A DNA stretch of 64,000 nt, taken from positions 3,636,726 through 3,700,725 of the forward strand of contig NZ_LN890655.1 of assembly GCF_900066015.1 (NCBI RefSeq), written 5' to 3'. Numbering within the stretch: the first letter of the stretch is position 1; each line of letters opens with the position of its first letter. The position numbers and the translations under genes are program-made. The notes under the pieces were generated by a model, which did no database searches, was not told where the DNA came from, and saw only the letters and a program-made list of their open reading frames with translations. Below are positions 27,006 to 36,026 of this stretch, piece by piece. The DNA is from Candidatus Promineifilum breve. Lineage in GTDB: Bacteria > Chloroflexota > Anaerolineae > Promineifilales > Promineifilaceae.

Positions 27006-27088
27006 TACACAGAGGACACAGAGAAGTCACAGAGATTCATAGCGGAAGCATGTGGATGATTTTCTATGTGCTTTCTGTGTTCTTCTGG
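27006..27088. repeat. ACACAGAG-type inverted tandem repeat
   Basis: ACAGAGGACACAGAGAAGTCACAGAG units are mirrored by the TATGTGCTTTCTGTGTTCTTCTG side. It lies upstream of the sigma factor gene, in a 200-base gap without genes. Confidence 0.65.
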
Positions 27089-27121
27089 ACGACTGAAGAA
27101 TCCTGAGACCTGTTAGATAGT

Positions 27122-27721
27122 ATGAACGAAGAGACCCTCATCCGTCAGGCTCAGGGCGGCGACATCGTCGCCTTCAATCGGTTGGTGGTGCAATACCAGG
27201 AACTGGTTTTCAACGTGGCCTACCGCATTATGAACGACCCGGCCGTGGCCGAGGACGTGGCCCAGGAGACCTTCATCACCGCCTACCAGAGCCTGAAGAC
27301 CTTTCGCGGCGGCAGCTTCAAATCGTGGCTCATGCGCGTGGCCACCAACCGCTGCTACGACGAACTGCGCCGCCGCAAGCGCCGCCCCCAGACCTCGCTG
27401 GATGAGATCATGGATGAGAATGAGTCGTTCGCCTTCCTGCGCAGCCCCAACGATGGGCCGGAAGACCACCGGCAGCGGGTCGAGTTGGCCCTGGCGATTG
27501 AGCATTGCCTGAAGGAACTGCCCGACGATCAGCGCATCGTCACCGTGCTGGGCGACGTGGAGGGCTACGACTACCAGGAGATCGCTACCATCACCCACGT
27601 GTCGCTGGGCACGGTGAAATCGCGCCTGAGCCGGGCGCGGGCCAAGCTGCGCGATTGCCTGCTGGCCGTCGGCGGGGAACTATTACCCCCGGCCTATCGT
27701 CTTACTACCAAAGGAACGTAG
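27122..27721 (+). CDS. RNA polymerase ECF sigma factor (sigma-70 family, SigE-like)
   Basis: A 199-residue group IV sigma factor. Region 2 (about 10-95) includes DPAVAEDVAQETFITAYQ and the basic FKSWLMRVATNRCYDELRRRKR segment that melts and contacts the -10. Region 4 (about 130-185) has the helix-turn-helix YDYQEIATITHVSLGTVKSRLSRAR up to the recognition helix. Twelve bases separate its stop from the next gene, a membrane protein that is probably its anti-sigma factor. Its signal is unknown. Confidence 0.93.
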   Translation: MNEETLIRQAQGGDIVAFNRLVVQYQELVFNVAYRIMNDPAVAEDVAQETFITAYQSLKTFRGGSFKSWLMRVATNRCYDELRRRKRRPQTSLDEIMDENESFAFLRSPNDGPEDHRQRVELALAIEHCLKELPDDQRIVTVLGDVEGYDYQEIATITHVSLGTVKSRLSRARAKLRDCLLAVGGELLPPAYRLTTKGT

Positions 27722-27732
27722 GCGGAACCATC

Positions 27733-28608
27733 ATGTTTAATTTTTTGGGAGATCGCGGAACGACGGGCGAGGACAAACGCCGGGAAACGCTGAATGCGTA
27801 CCTGGACAATGCCCTCACGCCGGCCGAACGCGACCGCCTGGAGGGCCAACTGGCCCGCGACGCCAACCTGCGGGCCGAACTGGAGCAGTTGCGCGTGGTG
27901 AAGCTCCAACTGCGGGCCATGCCGCGCCGCCGCGTGCCGCGCAGCTTTGCGCTGAACCCGGCCCTCTACGGCCGCCCCAAGGCCCAGCCGATGCTGCAAC
28001 TCTATCCCGTCTTGCGCGGGGCCACGGCCATGGCCGCCTTCCTGCTGATCTTCGTCTTCGCTCTGGGCGCTTTCAGAGGCCAGTTTGGCGGCGTCGGCGC
28101 GCCCGTCCCGGCGGCCGAGGTGTCGATGGCGACCAACGAGGAAGCAGCCGCTCCGGTCGGCGGGGCGGATGAGTCCGCGCCACTCCTGGCGACGGTGCCG
28201 GCCGCGGAAGAGCGCGCCGCCGCCGAAGAGGCGGCCGCCGATTCGTCGGCCGAAATTGCCGCCCCGCAACCCCTCACCGAGACCATGACCATTGCCGGCG
28301 CATACCCGCCGCCTGAAGGCACGGTCGCTGCCGAAAGCGTGCCTGCGCCGGAAGGTGAGTTGCAGTTCGAGAGTACGGAAGCCGTCGCCGAGCCGACCGT
28401 CACGACTATTGCCGAAGTGATGGCAACCGAAGTAGCGGCGATTGAAGAGCCGGTGGCCGAGCAATCGGCGGCCGAGAATGACGCCGTCCAAACGACCGAG
28501 GACACGGACAACGAGATTCTGCGTATCATTCAGATCGCCCTGGGCGTAGCCTTTCTGCTCTTGCTCATCTTGTGGTTGATCGCTCGCCGGGGCGTCCGCT
28601 CCTTATAA
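27733..28608 (+). CDS. Probable anti-sigma factor, membrane protein
   Basis: A 291-residue protein directly downstream of the ECF sigma gene. The N-terminal 75 residues (LNAYLDNALTPAERDRLEGQL) match the shape of anti-sigma domains, but the HxxxCxxC zinc ligands of ZAS domains are absent. A membrane helix spans about 95-115 (GATAMAAFLLIFVFALGAF). About 150 Ala/Glu/Pro-rich residues follow, then a second helix near 265-285 (IALGVAFLLLLILWLIARR), leaving both ends cytoplasmic if both helices span. It presumably holds the sigma factor inactive; that is inference from context and layout. Confidence 0.72.
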   Translation: MFNFLGDRGTTGEDKRRETLNAYLDNALTPAERDRLEGQLARDANLRAELEQLRVVKLQLRAMPRRRVPRSFALNPALYGRPKAQPMLQLYPVLRGATAMAAFLLIFVFALGAFRGQFGGVGAPVPAAEVSMATNEEAAAPVGGADESAPLLATVPAAEERAAAEEAAADSSAEIAAPQPLTETMTIAGAYPPPEGTVAAESVPAPEGELQFESTEAVAEPTVTTIAEVMATEVAAIEEPVAEQSAAENDAVQTTEDTDNEILRIIQIALGVAFLLLLILWLIARRGVRSL

Positions 28609-28675
28609 CCGCGTTCCCTTTCACCGCCAACCACATAAGTCCTGCCCCGGCCCATTGCCGATACGTCGGGTATGC

Positions 28676-28681
28676 TATAAT
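28676..28681 (+). promoter_or_regulatory. -10 element of the Uma2 gene
   Basis: TATAAT, 36 bases upstream of the chosen ATG. Confidence 0.45.
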
Positions 28682-28716
28682 GGATGCCATCTATTAAGCG
28701 CAGCCATAGGACACGC

Positions 28717-29430
28717 ATGACGACGGAAAAGGTAATTCCTCGCCGTAAACGAACCGGTGCCCATCGGGTACCGGCGACTTACGCTGAATATTTGGCGTGG
28801 GAGGATGAGTCCGCGCTCGTCGAATGGCGCGATGAGGAGCTTATTGTCTACATGCCGCCGACTGACCGCCACCAGGATATTACCGGCTTCCTTTTCGGCT
28901 TATTGAAGGATTTCGTCCGCTTGCTAAACCTGGGCGTCGTACGCATTGCCCCATTGGAAGTGAAACTATGGCCCGATGGCCCTTCGCGTGAGCCGGATAT
29001 CCTTTTCATTAGCCATGACCAGCTCGGACGGTTGACGCCCCAGCGCTTCGAGGGTGGCCCGGATCTGGTGGTCGAGATCGTTTCGACAAGCAGCGCCCGC
29101 GCCGACCGGGTGGAAAAGTTCATCGAATATGAGCGGGCCGGTGTGCGCGAATATTGGTTAATCGACCCACGGCGCGGCAAAGAGCAGGCTGATTTCTACC
29201 AGGTGGACGCCGTCGGCCGCTTCGTCTCGATTGGTCTGAACGAGGATGGGCTTTATCACTCAGCCGTGCTGCCGGGGCTGAAACTTGATCCCACGATGCT
29301 GCGCACCCGTGACTTACCGCATTCCCAGTTGGTGCTGGCCGCGCTCGCCAAGGATTTACCCCAACTCGCCGACGACGTTCGCGCCGCGTATCGCGCCCTG
29401 TATGATGCCCTCGCCCGAGGGACAGATTAA
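28717..29430 (+). CDS. Uma2 family endonuclease-like protein
   Basis: A 237-residue member of the Uma2/DUF820 family with a PD-(D/E)xK nuclease fold. Visible motifs are REPDILFI near 90, DLVVEIVSTSS near 117 and the Lys in DRVEKFIEYERAGVREYW near 131-148, ending WLIDP. These proteins are abundant in Chloroflexota and Cyanobacteria; their DNA target and role are not known. The ATG at 28717 has AGGA 6 bases upstream and is preferred to 28684. Its end overlaps the NUDIX gene by 29 bases in a different frame. Confidence 0.88.
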   Translation: MTTEKVIPRRKRTGAHRVPATYAEYLAWEDESALVEWRDEELIVYMPPTDRHQDITGFLFGLLKDFVRLLNLGVVRIAPLEVKLWPDGPSREPDILFISHDQLGRLTPQRFEGGPDLVVEIVSTSSARADRVEKFIEYERAGVREYWLIDPRRGKEQADFYQVDAVGRFVSIGLNEDGLYHSAVLPGLKLDPTMLRTRDLPHSQLVLAALAKDLPQLADDVRAAYRALYDALARGTD

Positions 29431-29935
29431 CGCCGACAGCGCCCCCACCTGGTTCGCCTACTGCCCGCGCTGCGCCACGCCGATGCAGACCGCGCCGGTC
29501 ATCGACAAGCCGCGCCGGGTGTGTCCGGGCTGCGGCTACGTGTACTTCACCGACCCCAAGGTGGGCGTTGGCGTGGCCGTGGTGGCGAGCGGCCGGCTGC
29601 TGCTGGTGCGCCGGGCCATCAATCCGGAGCGCGGCAAGTGGAGCCTGCCGGCCGGCTACCTCGACCACGGCGAAGACCCGCGTGAGGCGGCGGCGCGGGA
29701 GGCGTTGGAGGAAACCGGGCTGGTGGTGGCGGTCGATGAGCTGCTGGACGTGATCTTCAACCCACCGGGCCACGGCGGAGCCAGCATCTTTATCCTCTAC
29801 CGGGCGCGCCAAACCGGGGGAACGCTGCAAGCGGGCGACGACGCCGACGCGGCCGACTTCTTCCCCCTCGACGACCTGCCCGAACTGGCCTTCGCCAGCA
29901 CTCACGCCGCCGTCGCGCGCATCCTAAGAAGTTGA
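29402..29935 (+). CDS. NUDIX hydrolase with N-terminal zinc ribbon
   Basis: A 177-residue NUDIX enzyme. A zinc ribbon precedes the fold: YCPRC near 20-24 and CPGCG near 42-46. The NUDIX box follows the pattern G-x5-E-x7-REALEETGL near 84-106. Members hydrolyse nucleoside diphosphates linked to another group; the ribbon is shared with NudC-like NADH/NAD-cap pyrophosphatases, so a dinucleotide substrate is possible. The start (ATG 29402 or 29405) overlaps the end of the Uma2 gene, implying co-translation. Confidence 0.88.
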   Translation: MMPSPEGQINADSAPTWFAYCPRCATPMQTAPVIDKPRRVCPGCGYVYFTDPKVGVGVAVVASGRLLLVRRAINPERGKWSLPAGYLDHGEDPREAAAREALEETGLVVAVDELLDVIFNPPGHGGASIFILYRARQTGGTLQAGDDADAADFFPLDDLPELAFASTHAAVARILRS

Positions 29936-30031
29936 TCCGCAGATTTCGAAGAGGATAATCCGCAGATTTCGCAGATTACGCAGATAATTGAAAGTTTTGT
30001 CTCCCCTGCACCCCTGCTCCCCCGCCCCCCT
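29936..30031. repeat. CGCAGATTT and AGCAGGGG-family tandem repeats
   Basis: Five units of the 10-base CGCAGATTWC type (29939-29985), then CTCCCCTGCACCCCTGCTCCC (30001-30031 region). It lies between convergent genes. Confidence 0.75.
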
Positions 30032-30032
30032 G

Positions 30033-31148
30033 CTACAATCGATACACATAATGCCGATGCCGCTTATACCACTCCACCCCCAGCGTCTCATGGTCCGACG
30101 TGCTGTTGAAGTTGGTTTCATTGGCCTGCACGGTGTCGATATGCTTGAAGCCGTGGGCGGCGATGGTGTCGCGCAGCTCGGTGTAGAGCATAGCGTTGGC
30201 CCCCAGCCCGCGATACTGCGGCAGCAGCCCCAACCCGTTGACGTTGACCCACTCCGTCCGCCGGCGGTCGATCAGGATGTGAACCCAGCCGAACGGGAAC
30301 AGCCGCCCTTTGGCTTTCTGTAGCCCGGCCGACACGTCATGGTAGGCCAGGATGAACCCGGCGATGTCGTCCCCCTTCATCACCAGCTTGATGAGCGACG
30401 GGTCGGCAATGGCTAACAGCGAGCCGATGACCTCGCGTGTCTCGGCCTCGGTCGGTGGGTAATAGGTGTGGAGGGTGCTCATCGCCTGGCGGTGAATCTC
30501 CAGCGCGCGCGGGATCCATTCGCGAATCTCGGCCCGCGACTGGAACGTCTTGATCCAGAAGCCGCGCTTTTCCTTGACGCGGGCGGCGATGTCGTAGAGG
30601 CGTGGGGATAGCACGATGTCGCCCCGCGCATAGCCGGACAGATAGTCGGTATCCTTCACGAAGCCGGAATCCTTGATAAAGGCGTCGTAATAGGGATAGT
30701 TCCAGGGGATGCCGATGGCCGGGCGATGCTCGAAGCCGTCAACCAGGACGCTGCCGTCGATGCCGATGACGCCGCGCGGGCCGATGATGGTGTCCAGGCC
30801 GTGGGCCGCCGTCCACTCCTTGGCCGTGCGCAGCAGTGCCCGCGCCACCTCGATGTCTTCGACCGTCTCAAAATAGCCGAAGAAGGCCGCTTTACTCTGA
30901 TGGTAGGCGTTGTAATTGCGATTCTCCAGCATGGCGACGCGGCCGACCACCCGCCCATCCTGCTCGGCCACGTAGAAATCGGCGTAGGAGTGCTCGTAGA
31001 AGGGATGCTTCGTCCCGTCGAGTATCTTCATCGCGTCGCCGCGCAGTGGCGGAACCCATAGCGGCGCATCCCGGTACAGGTCGAAAGCAAAATCAACGAA
31101 CAGCGCCCGCTCGCGCTTCTGGGTCGTGTCGAGTTTACGAATGTGCAT
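30033..31148 (-). CDS. GNAT-like N-acetyltransferase fold protein, last gene of the sugar cluster
   Basis: A 371-residue soluble protein that appears to hold two acetyltransferase-like halves. The N-terminal half has FYVAEQDGRVVGRVAMLENRN to about residue 80. The C-terminal half has VNGLGLLPQYRGLGANAMLYTEL near 310-332, resembling the acetyl-CoA pyrophosphate loop Q/R-x-x-G-x-G/A. The end NETNFNSTSDHETLGV is also GNAT-like. Its start overlaps the synthase gene by 14 bases, so it belongs to the cluster. It could N-acylate the amino sugar, like SpsD in the Bacillus spore-coat pathway. This assignment is moderate. Confidence 0.6.
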   Translation of the reverse strand: MHIRKLDTTQKRERALFVDFAFDLYRDAPLWVPPLRGDAMKILDGTKHPFYEHSYADFYVAEQDGRVVGRVAMLENRNYNAYHQSKAAFFGYFETVEDIEVARALLRTAKEWTAAHGLDTIIGPRGVIGIDGSVLVDGFEHRPAIGIPWNYPYYDAFIKDSGFVKDTDYLSGYARGDIVLSPRLYDIAARVKEKRGFWIKTFQSRAEIREWIPRALEIHRQAMSTLHTYYPPTEAETREVIGSLLAIADPSLIKLVMKGDDIAGFILAYHDVSAGLQKAKGRLFPFGWVHILIDRRRTEWVNVNGLGLLPQYRGLGANAMLYTELRDTIAAHGFKHIDTVQANETNFNSTSDHETLGVEWYKRHRHYVYRL

Positions 31149-32043
31149 GGTCGGGTTGGGTGCTATCGATGCGGCGCAACTTTTTCATTACCGGCAGTTC
31201 GCTGGGATAAATGCGCTTCACGCCGTCGCCCAGCGCCTGCTCGATGTCGCGGATGTTGCGCACCAGATTGTGAAAGCCCATCACCTCGACCGAAGCGGCC
31301 TGGTCGGAACCCCACATGGCCCGGTCGAGGGTGATGTGGCGCTCGACGAACGTCGCCCCCAGGGCCACGGCCGCCCACGTGGGGGCCAGCCCGACCTCGT
31401 GACCGGAGTAGCCGATGGGGATGGTGGGGTAGAGCGCCTTCAGCGTCGGGATCATGCGCAGGTTCAGCTCTTCCGGCGGGCAGGGGTAGGAGGACGTGGC
31501 GTGGGCCAGCAGCAGATTGTCCGGCCCGGCGACAGCGACGGCAGCCTGGATTTGGCGCATATCCGACATGCCGGTGGAGAGCATCAGCGGCCGGCCGGTG
31601 GCCTTCATCTTTTGCACCAGCGCCAGGTCGGTCAGCGTGGCCGAGGCGACCTTGTAGAGCGGCGTGTCGAATTGCTCCATAAAATCGACCGCCTCTTCGT
31701 CCCAGCAGGAGGCGAACCAGTCCAGATTGCGCGCCCGGCAGTAGCGGTCGATGGAGCGAAACTGCTCGTAGGTGAACTCCATCTTGTAGCGGTACTCCAG
31801 GTAGGTGATCCGCCCCCAGGGGGTATCCCGTTCGAGGTGCCACTGGTCGCGCGGCACGCATAACTCCGGCGTGCGCTTCTGGAACTTCACCGCGTCGGCC
31901 CCGGCGAAGATGGCCCCATCGATGAGCTTGCGGGCCAGTTCGAGCGAGCCGTTGTGATTGATGCCGATTTCGGCGATGATGTACACCGGTTGGCCGTCGC
32001 CGATGGTGCGGCGGCCGGCCTTAATTGTCGTTGAACTTGTCAT
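31135..32043 (-). CDS. NeuB/SpsE-like sialic acid synthase family protein (short form)
   Basis: A 302-residue PEP-condensing aldolase-type synthase. The TIM barrel has IIAEIGINHNG near 22-32, GADAVKFQKR near 49-58, KVASATLTDL and PIGYSGHEVG near 214-223, all NeuB landmarks. Family members join PEP to a six-carbon N-acylated sugar to form nine-carbon nonulosonic acids. Full-length NeuB (about 345 residues) ends in a SAF/antifreeze-like domain; this protein stops just after the barrel, so the SAF domain is missing. Five bases separate it from the phosphatase gene. Product identity is unknown. Confidence 0.85.
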   Translation of the reverse strand: MTSSTTIKAGRRTIGDGQPVYIIAEIGINHNGSLELARKLIDGAIFAGADAVKFQKRTPELCVPRDQWHLERDTPWGRITYLEYRYKMEFTYEQFRSIDRYCRARNLDWFASCWDEEAVDFMEQFDTPLYKVASATLTDLALVQKMKATGRPLMLSTGMSDMRQIQAAVAVAGPDNLLLAHATSSYPCPPEELNLRMIPTLKALYPTIPIGYSGHEVGLAPTWAAVALGATFVERHITLDRAMWGSDQAASVEVMGFHNLVRNIRDIEQALGDGVKRIYPSELPVMKKLRRIDSTQPDHAHS

Positions 32044-32047
32044 AATG

Positions 32048-32560
32048 TCATCCCTGCGTGGCCTGGCCCTCGTGGGCGGCGATGATCAATTCGGCGAAAT
32101 CCCGAAACGCGCCATAGCCGCCGCGGCTGGGGCAGACGTAATGGGCCACTGCCCGCGCAAACGGCGTGGCGTCGGCCGGGCAGGCGGCCAGCCCGACCTG
32201 TTGCATGATCGCCACGTCGTTCGTATCGTCGCCGATATAGGCCACTTGATCCAATGTCAGATTGCGGCGGGCCAGGATGTCGCCCAGGACGGCCGGCTTG
32301 TCGCGGATGCCCAGGTGCAACTCGGTGATGTTCAGCTTCTCGGCCCGCATCCGCACCGCGCCGGAGTGCTCGCCGGTGATGATGCCGACATCGACATTGG
32401 CGAAGCGGCGCAACCGCTCGACGCCCATGCCGTCGCGAATGGAAAAGCGTTTCATCTCCTCGCCCGCGGCCGAGTAGTATACCCCGTTGTCGGTCAACAC
32501 GCCGTCGCTATCGGTCAGCAGGAAGCGGATGGCGCGGGCGCGGCTGTGGACATCGACCAC
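32048..32560 (-). CDS. KdsC-like HAD phosphatase
   Basis: A 170-residue haloacid-dehalogenase phosphatase of the KdsC type, which releases phosphate from 8- or 9-phosphorylated ulosonic acids. Motif I is LLTDSDGVLTDNG near 14-26 (DxD with Ser between), then IITGEHSGAV near 64-73 and the motif IV segment AYIGDDTNDV near 106-115. I chose a GTG at 32560: the open frame continues to 32698, but the extra 46 residues are encoded by GGTGGTCGGTCG repeats. It precedes the NeuB-like gene and could act on its product or precursor. Confidence 0.85.
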   Translation of the reverse strand: MVDVHSRARAIRFLLTDSDGVLTDNGVYYSAAGEEMKRFSIRDGMGVERLRRFANVDVGIITGEHSGAVRMRAEKLNITELHLGIRDKPAVLGDILARRNLTLDQVAYIGDDTNDVAIMQQVGLAACPADATPFARAVAHYVCPSRGGYGAFRDFAELIIAAHEGQATQG

Positions 32561-32682
32561 TGACCGCTGACCGCCGACCACCGCACCGCTTTCAACGGGG
32601 ATCGGTAGCTCAGCCGCCGCCTGTGACCTATCCGCGGACGGTTGTCGGCGGTCGGTGGTCGGTCGTCGGTGGTCGTCTTCCC
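32548..32682. repeat. GGTGGTCGGTC-type repeats around the KdsC-like start
   Basis: GACCACTGACCGCTGACCGCCGACCACCG at its left end faces GTCGGCGGTCGGTGGTCGG units at its right end (32641-32680). The start codon of the phosphatase appears to lie inside the left unit. Confidence 0.7.
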
Positions 32683-33492
32683 CTACCACGCCGTCCACCC
32701 CCCATCCACCACCAGATTAGCCCCGGTCATGTAGGCCGAGGCGTCGGAGGCCAGGAAGACGAGCGCCCCCTGATAGTCGGTGGGGGCGGCCATGCGGCCG
32801 AGCATCGTCCGCGCCGCGTACTTCTGCACGAAATACGCCTGCTGGTTGTTCTCCACGCCGCCGGGCGAGAGCGTATTGACCCGCACCCCGGCCTGACCCC
32901 AATAGGCGGCCAGAAAGCGGGTGAAGGCGATGACCGCCCCCTTGGTGGTGGGGTAGGCGGGCGATTTGTAGAACGGCTGGCGGCCGTCGGGCGTCAGGTA
33001 AAGCGACTGGTCGGGGGCGACCATGCCGTAGGTCGAGGCGACGTTGATGATGCTGCCCCGCCCCTGGGCGGCCATCGGCGCGCCCAGGATTTGGGCGCAG
33101 AGGAAGACGCCGGTCACGTTGGCCTCCAGCGACTTCTGCCACATCGCCAGCGGGTAGTTCTCGAAGCGCGATTGCTCGGCGGCCAGGAGCGGCGACTCGA
33201 ACATGTCGTTGATGGCCGCGTTGTTCACCAGCACGTCCAGGTGGCCGAACTGGGCCAGGGCGGCATCGCGCGCGGCCTGGATCGATTCCGGGCTGGTCAC
33301 GTCGAGGGCCAGGCCGAGGGCGGGTGTAGGCAGCGTGGCGGCGAAGTCGGCCGCCGCCGCCGCGTCCAGGTCGGCCACGATGACGTTGGCCCCATGAGCG
33401 GCCAATGCCTCGCAATGCCGTCGGCCAATCAGCCCCAGCGCGCCGGTGACAACGGCCGTGCGGCCGGAGAGAGAGAAGAGGTTATCGTTCAT
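32683..33492 (-). CDS. Short-chain dehydrogenase/reductase
   Basis: A 269-residue SDR. The Rossmann motif is [10 protein letters not shown] near 15-24 (a variant of TGxxxGIG), then NNAAIN near 88-93, the catalytic Ser in INVASTYG near 142 and Tyr-x3-Lys in YPTTKGA near 171-177. The protein ends in VDGGWTAW. It would oxidise or reduce a sugar hydroxyl/keto group, possibly preparing the keto group for the aminotransferase. An in-frame GTG at 33510 overlaps the upstream stop as GTGA, so translation might begin there instead, adding six residues. Confidence 0.9.
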   Translation of the reverse strand: MNDNLFSLSGRTAVVTGALGLIGRRHCEALAAHGANVIVADLDAAAAADFAATLPTPALGLALDVTSPESIQAARDAALAQFGHLDVLVNNAAINDMFESPLLAAEQSRFENYPLAMWQKSLEANVTGVFLCAQILGAPMAAQGRGSIINVASTYGMVAPDQSLYLTPDGRQPFYKSPAYPTTKGAVIAFTRFLAAYWGQAGVRVNTLSPGGVENNQQAYFVQKYAARTMLGRMAAPTDYQGALVFLASDASAYMTGANLVVDGGWTAW

Positions 33493-33506
33493 TGTGTGCT
33501 TTGCAT

Positions 33507-34841
<1,335 letters not shown>

Positions 34842-34867
34842 AGTGTTATCTCCTCAAAGATTAAGGA

Positions 34868-34984
34868 GAATCCACAGATTACACAGATTTCACAGATTTG
34901 AAGAAGTGGTTAGTCCAAATACTGATCAGTGTCCACTGTCTACTCTCTTCAATCTGAGAAATCTGTGAAATCTGTGGTTTCTCT
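34868..34984. repeat. ACAGATTT-type inverted repeat between transketolase-C and aminotransferase genes
   Basis: AATCCACAGATTACACAGATTTC... at the left is mirrored by AATCTGTGAAATCTGTGG at the right, with a CAGTGTCCACTGTC segment in the centre. Confidence 0.8.
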
Positions 34985-34988
34985 TTTC

Positions 34989-35927
34989 TTAAGCGCGCAC
35001 GGGCAGGTATTCCAGGATGCGCGCCGCAATCTGGTCGGCGGTGAAACCCTCGAAGCGCAGCACGTCGGCCAGCAGCGCCGGGCGGAACCAGCGCTCATCG
35101 AGGGCGAAGGGCAGCACGTCGGCCGTCTGACCGTGGCGCAGCAGCGTCTCGGCCACGATGGAATAGAGGCCGCCGGTCAGGAAGTGATCCTCCAGCGTCA
35201 CCAGTAGATTGCATTCGCGGGCGGCGCTGAGCACAGCTTCCTCATCGATGGGCTTGGGCGTGCGCACGTTGATGAGCCGCACCGCCAGCCCCTCGGCCTC
35301 CAGCAGCGCCTTGGCCTCCCACGCCTGGGCGAAGAGCATCCCATAGACGAGGATCGCCACGTCGTCGCGCTCTCTCAGGTGCGACGCACTTTCCGAAGTG
35401 CGTCGCACCTCGGCCCGGCCAATCTCAAAATGCGGGTCATGCGCCACCATCGGCTTCAAACCATTGTAGCGGATGTAGGTCGGGTGGGGGCTGTTGATGA
35501 TGTGCGGCAGGCCGAGCAGCATATCCTCCTCGTCGGCCGGGCAGAAGACGTGCATGTGGGGGATGCCGCGCATGAGGGCCACGTCCTCGATGGCCTGGTG
35601 CGTCGGCCCGTTGCCGTCGGACAGGAAGCCGGGCACGCCGCCGACCAGCTTCACCGGCAGGTTGCCGATGCCCACGTCGGTGCGCACAAACTCAAAGGCG
35701 CGCAGCGTGAGGAAGGTCGCCAGCGCGTGGAGCACCGGCACGCGCCCGCGCAAAGCCAGCCCGGCCGCCGCGCCGACCATGGTCATCTCAGTGATGCCGG
35801 TATCGATGAATCGCTCGGGGGCCAGATTGGGCAGGTTGCGGATGGCCGCCCGGTTCTCGGCCGTCATCACCACGATGCGCTCATCGGCGGCCATCAGTTC
35901 CAATAAGGTTTGTTCGTAATTCTTCAT
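34989..35927 (-). CDS. Transketolase C-terminal subunit with in-frame palindrome insertion
   Basis: A 312-residue protein with the pyrimidine-binding and C-terminal domains of split transketolases. Landmarks are MTAENRAAIRNLP, FIDTGITEMTMVGAAAGLALRG near 40-61 (catalytic Glu in the TEM segment) and RYNGLKPM. It pairs with the N-terminal subunit encoded upstream. Residues 174-184 (VRRTSESASHL) are encoded by the palindrome at 35377-35410 and interrupt the expected run AEV/LREGDDVAILVYG that starts the C-terminal domain. The frame stays open, so the protein carries a 10-residue insert at a domain junction. Confidence 0.9.
   Translation of the reverse strand: MKNYEQTLLELMAADERIVVMTAENRAAIRNLPNLAPERFIDTGITEMTMVGAAAGLALRGRVPVLHALATFLTLRAFEFVRTDVGIGNLPVKLVGGVPGFLSDGNGPTHQAIEDVALMRGIPHMHVFCPADEEDMLLGLPHIINSPHPTYIRYNGLKPMVAHDPHFEIGRAEVRRTSESASHLRERDDVAILVYGMLFAQAWEAKALLEAEGLAVRLINVRTPKPIDEEAVLSAARECNLLVTLEDHFLTGGLYSIVAETLLRHGQTADVLPFALDERWFRPALLADVLRFEGFTADQIAARILEYLPVRA
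35377..35410. repeat. GGTGCGACGCACTT palindrome, copy 3, inside a coding region
   Basis: Perfect 15-base arms (35377-35391 and 35396-35410) around TCCG, identical in both arms to copy 2 at 16336-16350 and 16355-16369. It lies within the transketolase C-terminal gene without breaking the frame. Confidence 0.93.
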
Positions 35928-35942
35928 AATAAATCCCAGATT

Positions 35943-36017
35943 TTTGATCCGCAGATTACGCAGATTTCGCAGATTTCAATTCTGTAATCTGCGAAATCTG
36001 CGTAATCTGCGGATCAT
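35943..36017. repeat. GATCCGCAGATTACGCAGATTTC palindrome between the transketolase genes
   Basis: Three CGCAGATT units (35948-35978) are followed by their near-perfect mirror (35984-36014), giving arms of about 30 bases, between the two transketolase subunit genes. Confidence 0.88.
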
Positions 36018-36026
36018 ATCTTCTCT

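Noticed and set aside
32561-32698. 46-residue N-terminal extension of the KdsC-like phosphatase
   Set aside because: It is encoded by GGTGGTCGG repeats, overlaps the SDR gene end, and would precede a domain of already normal length.
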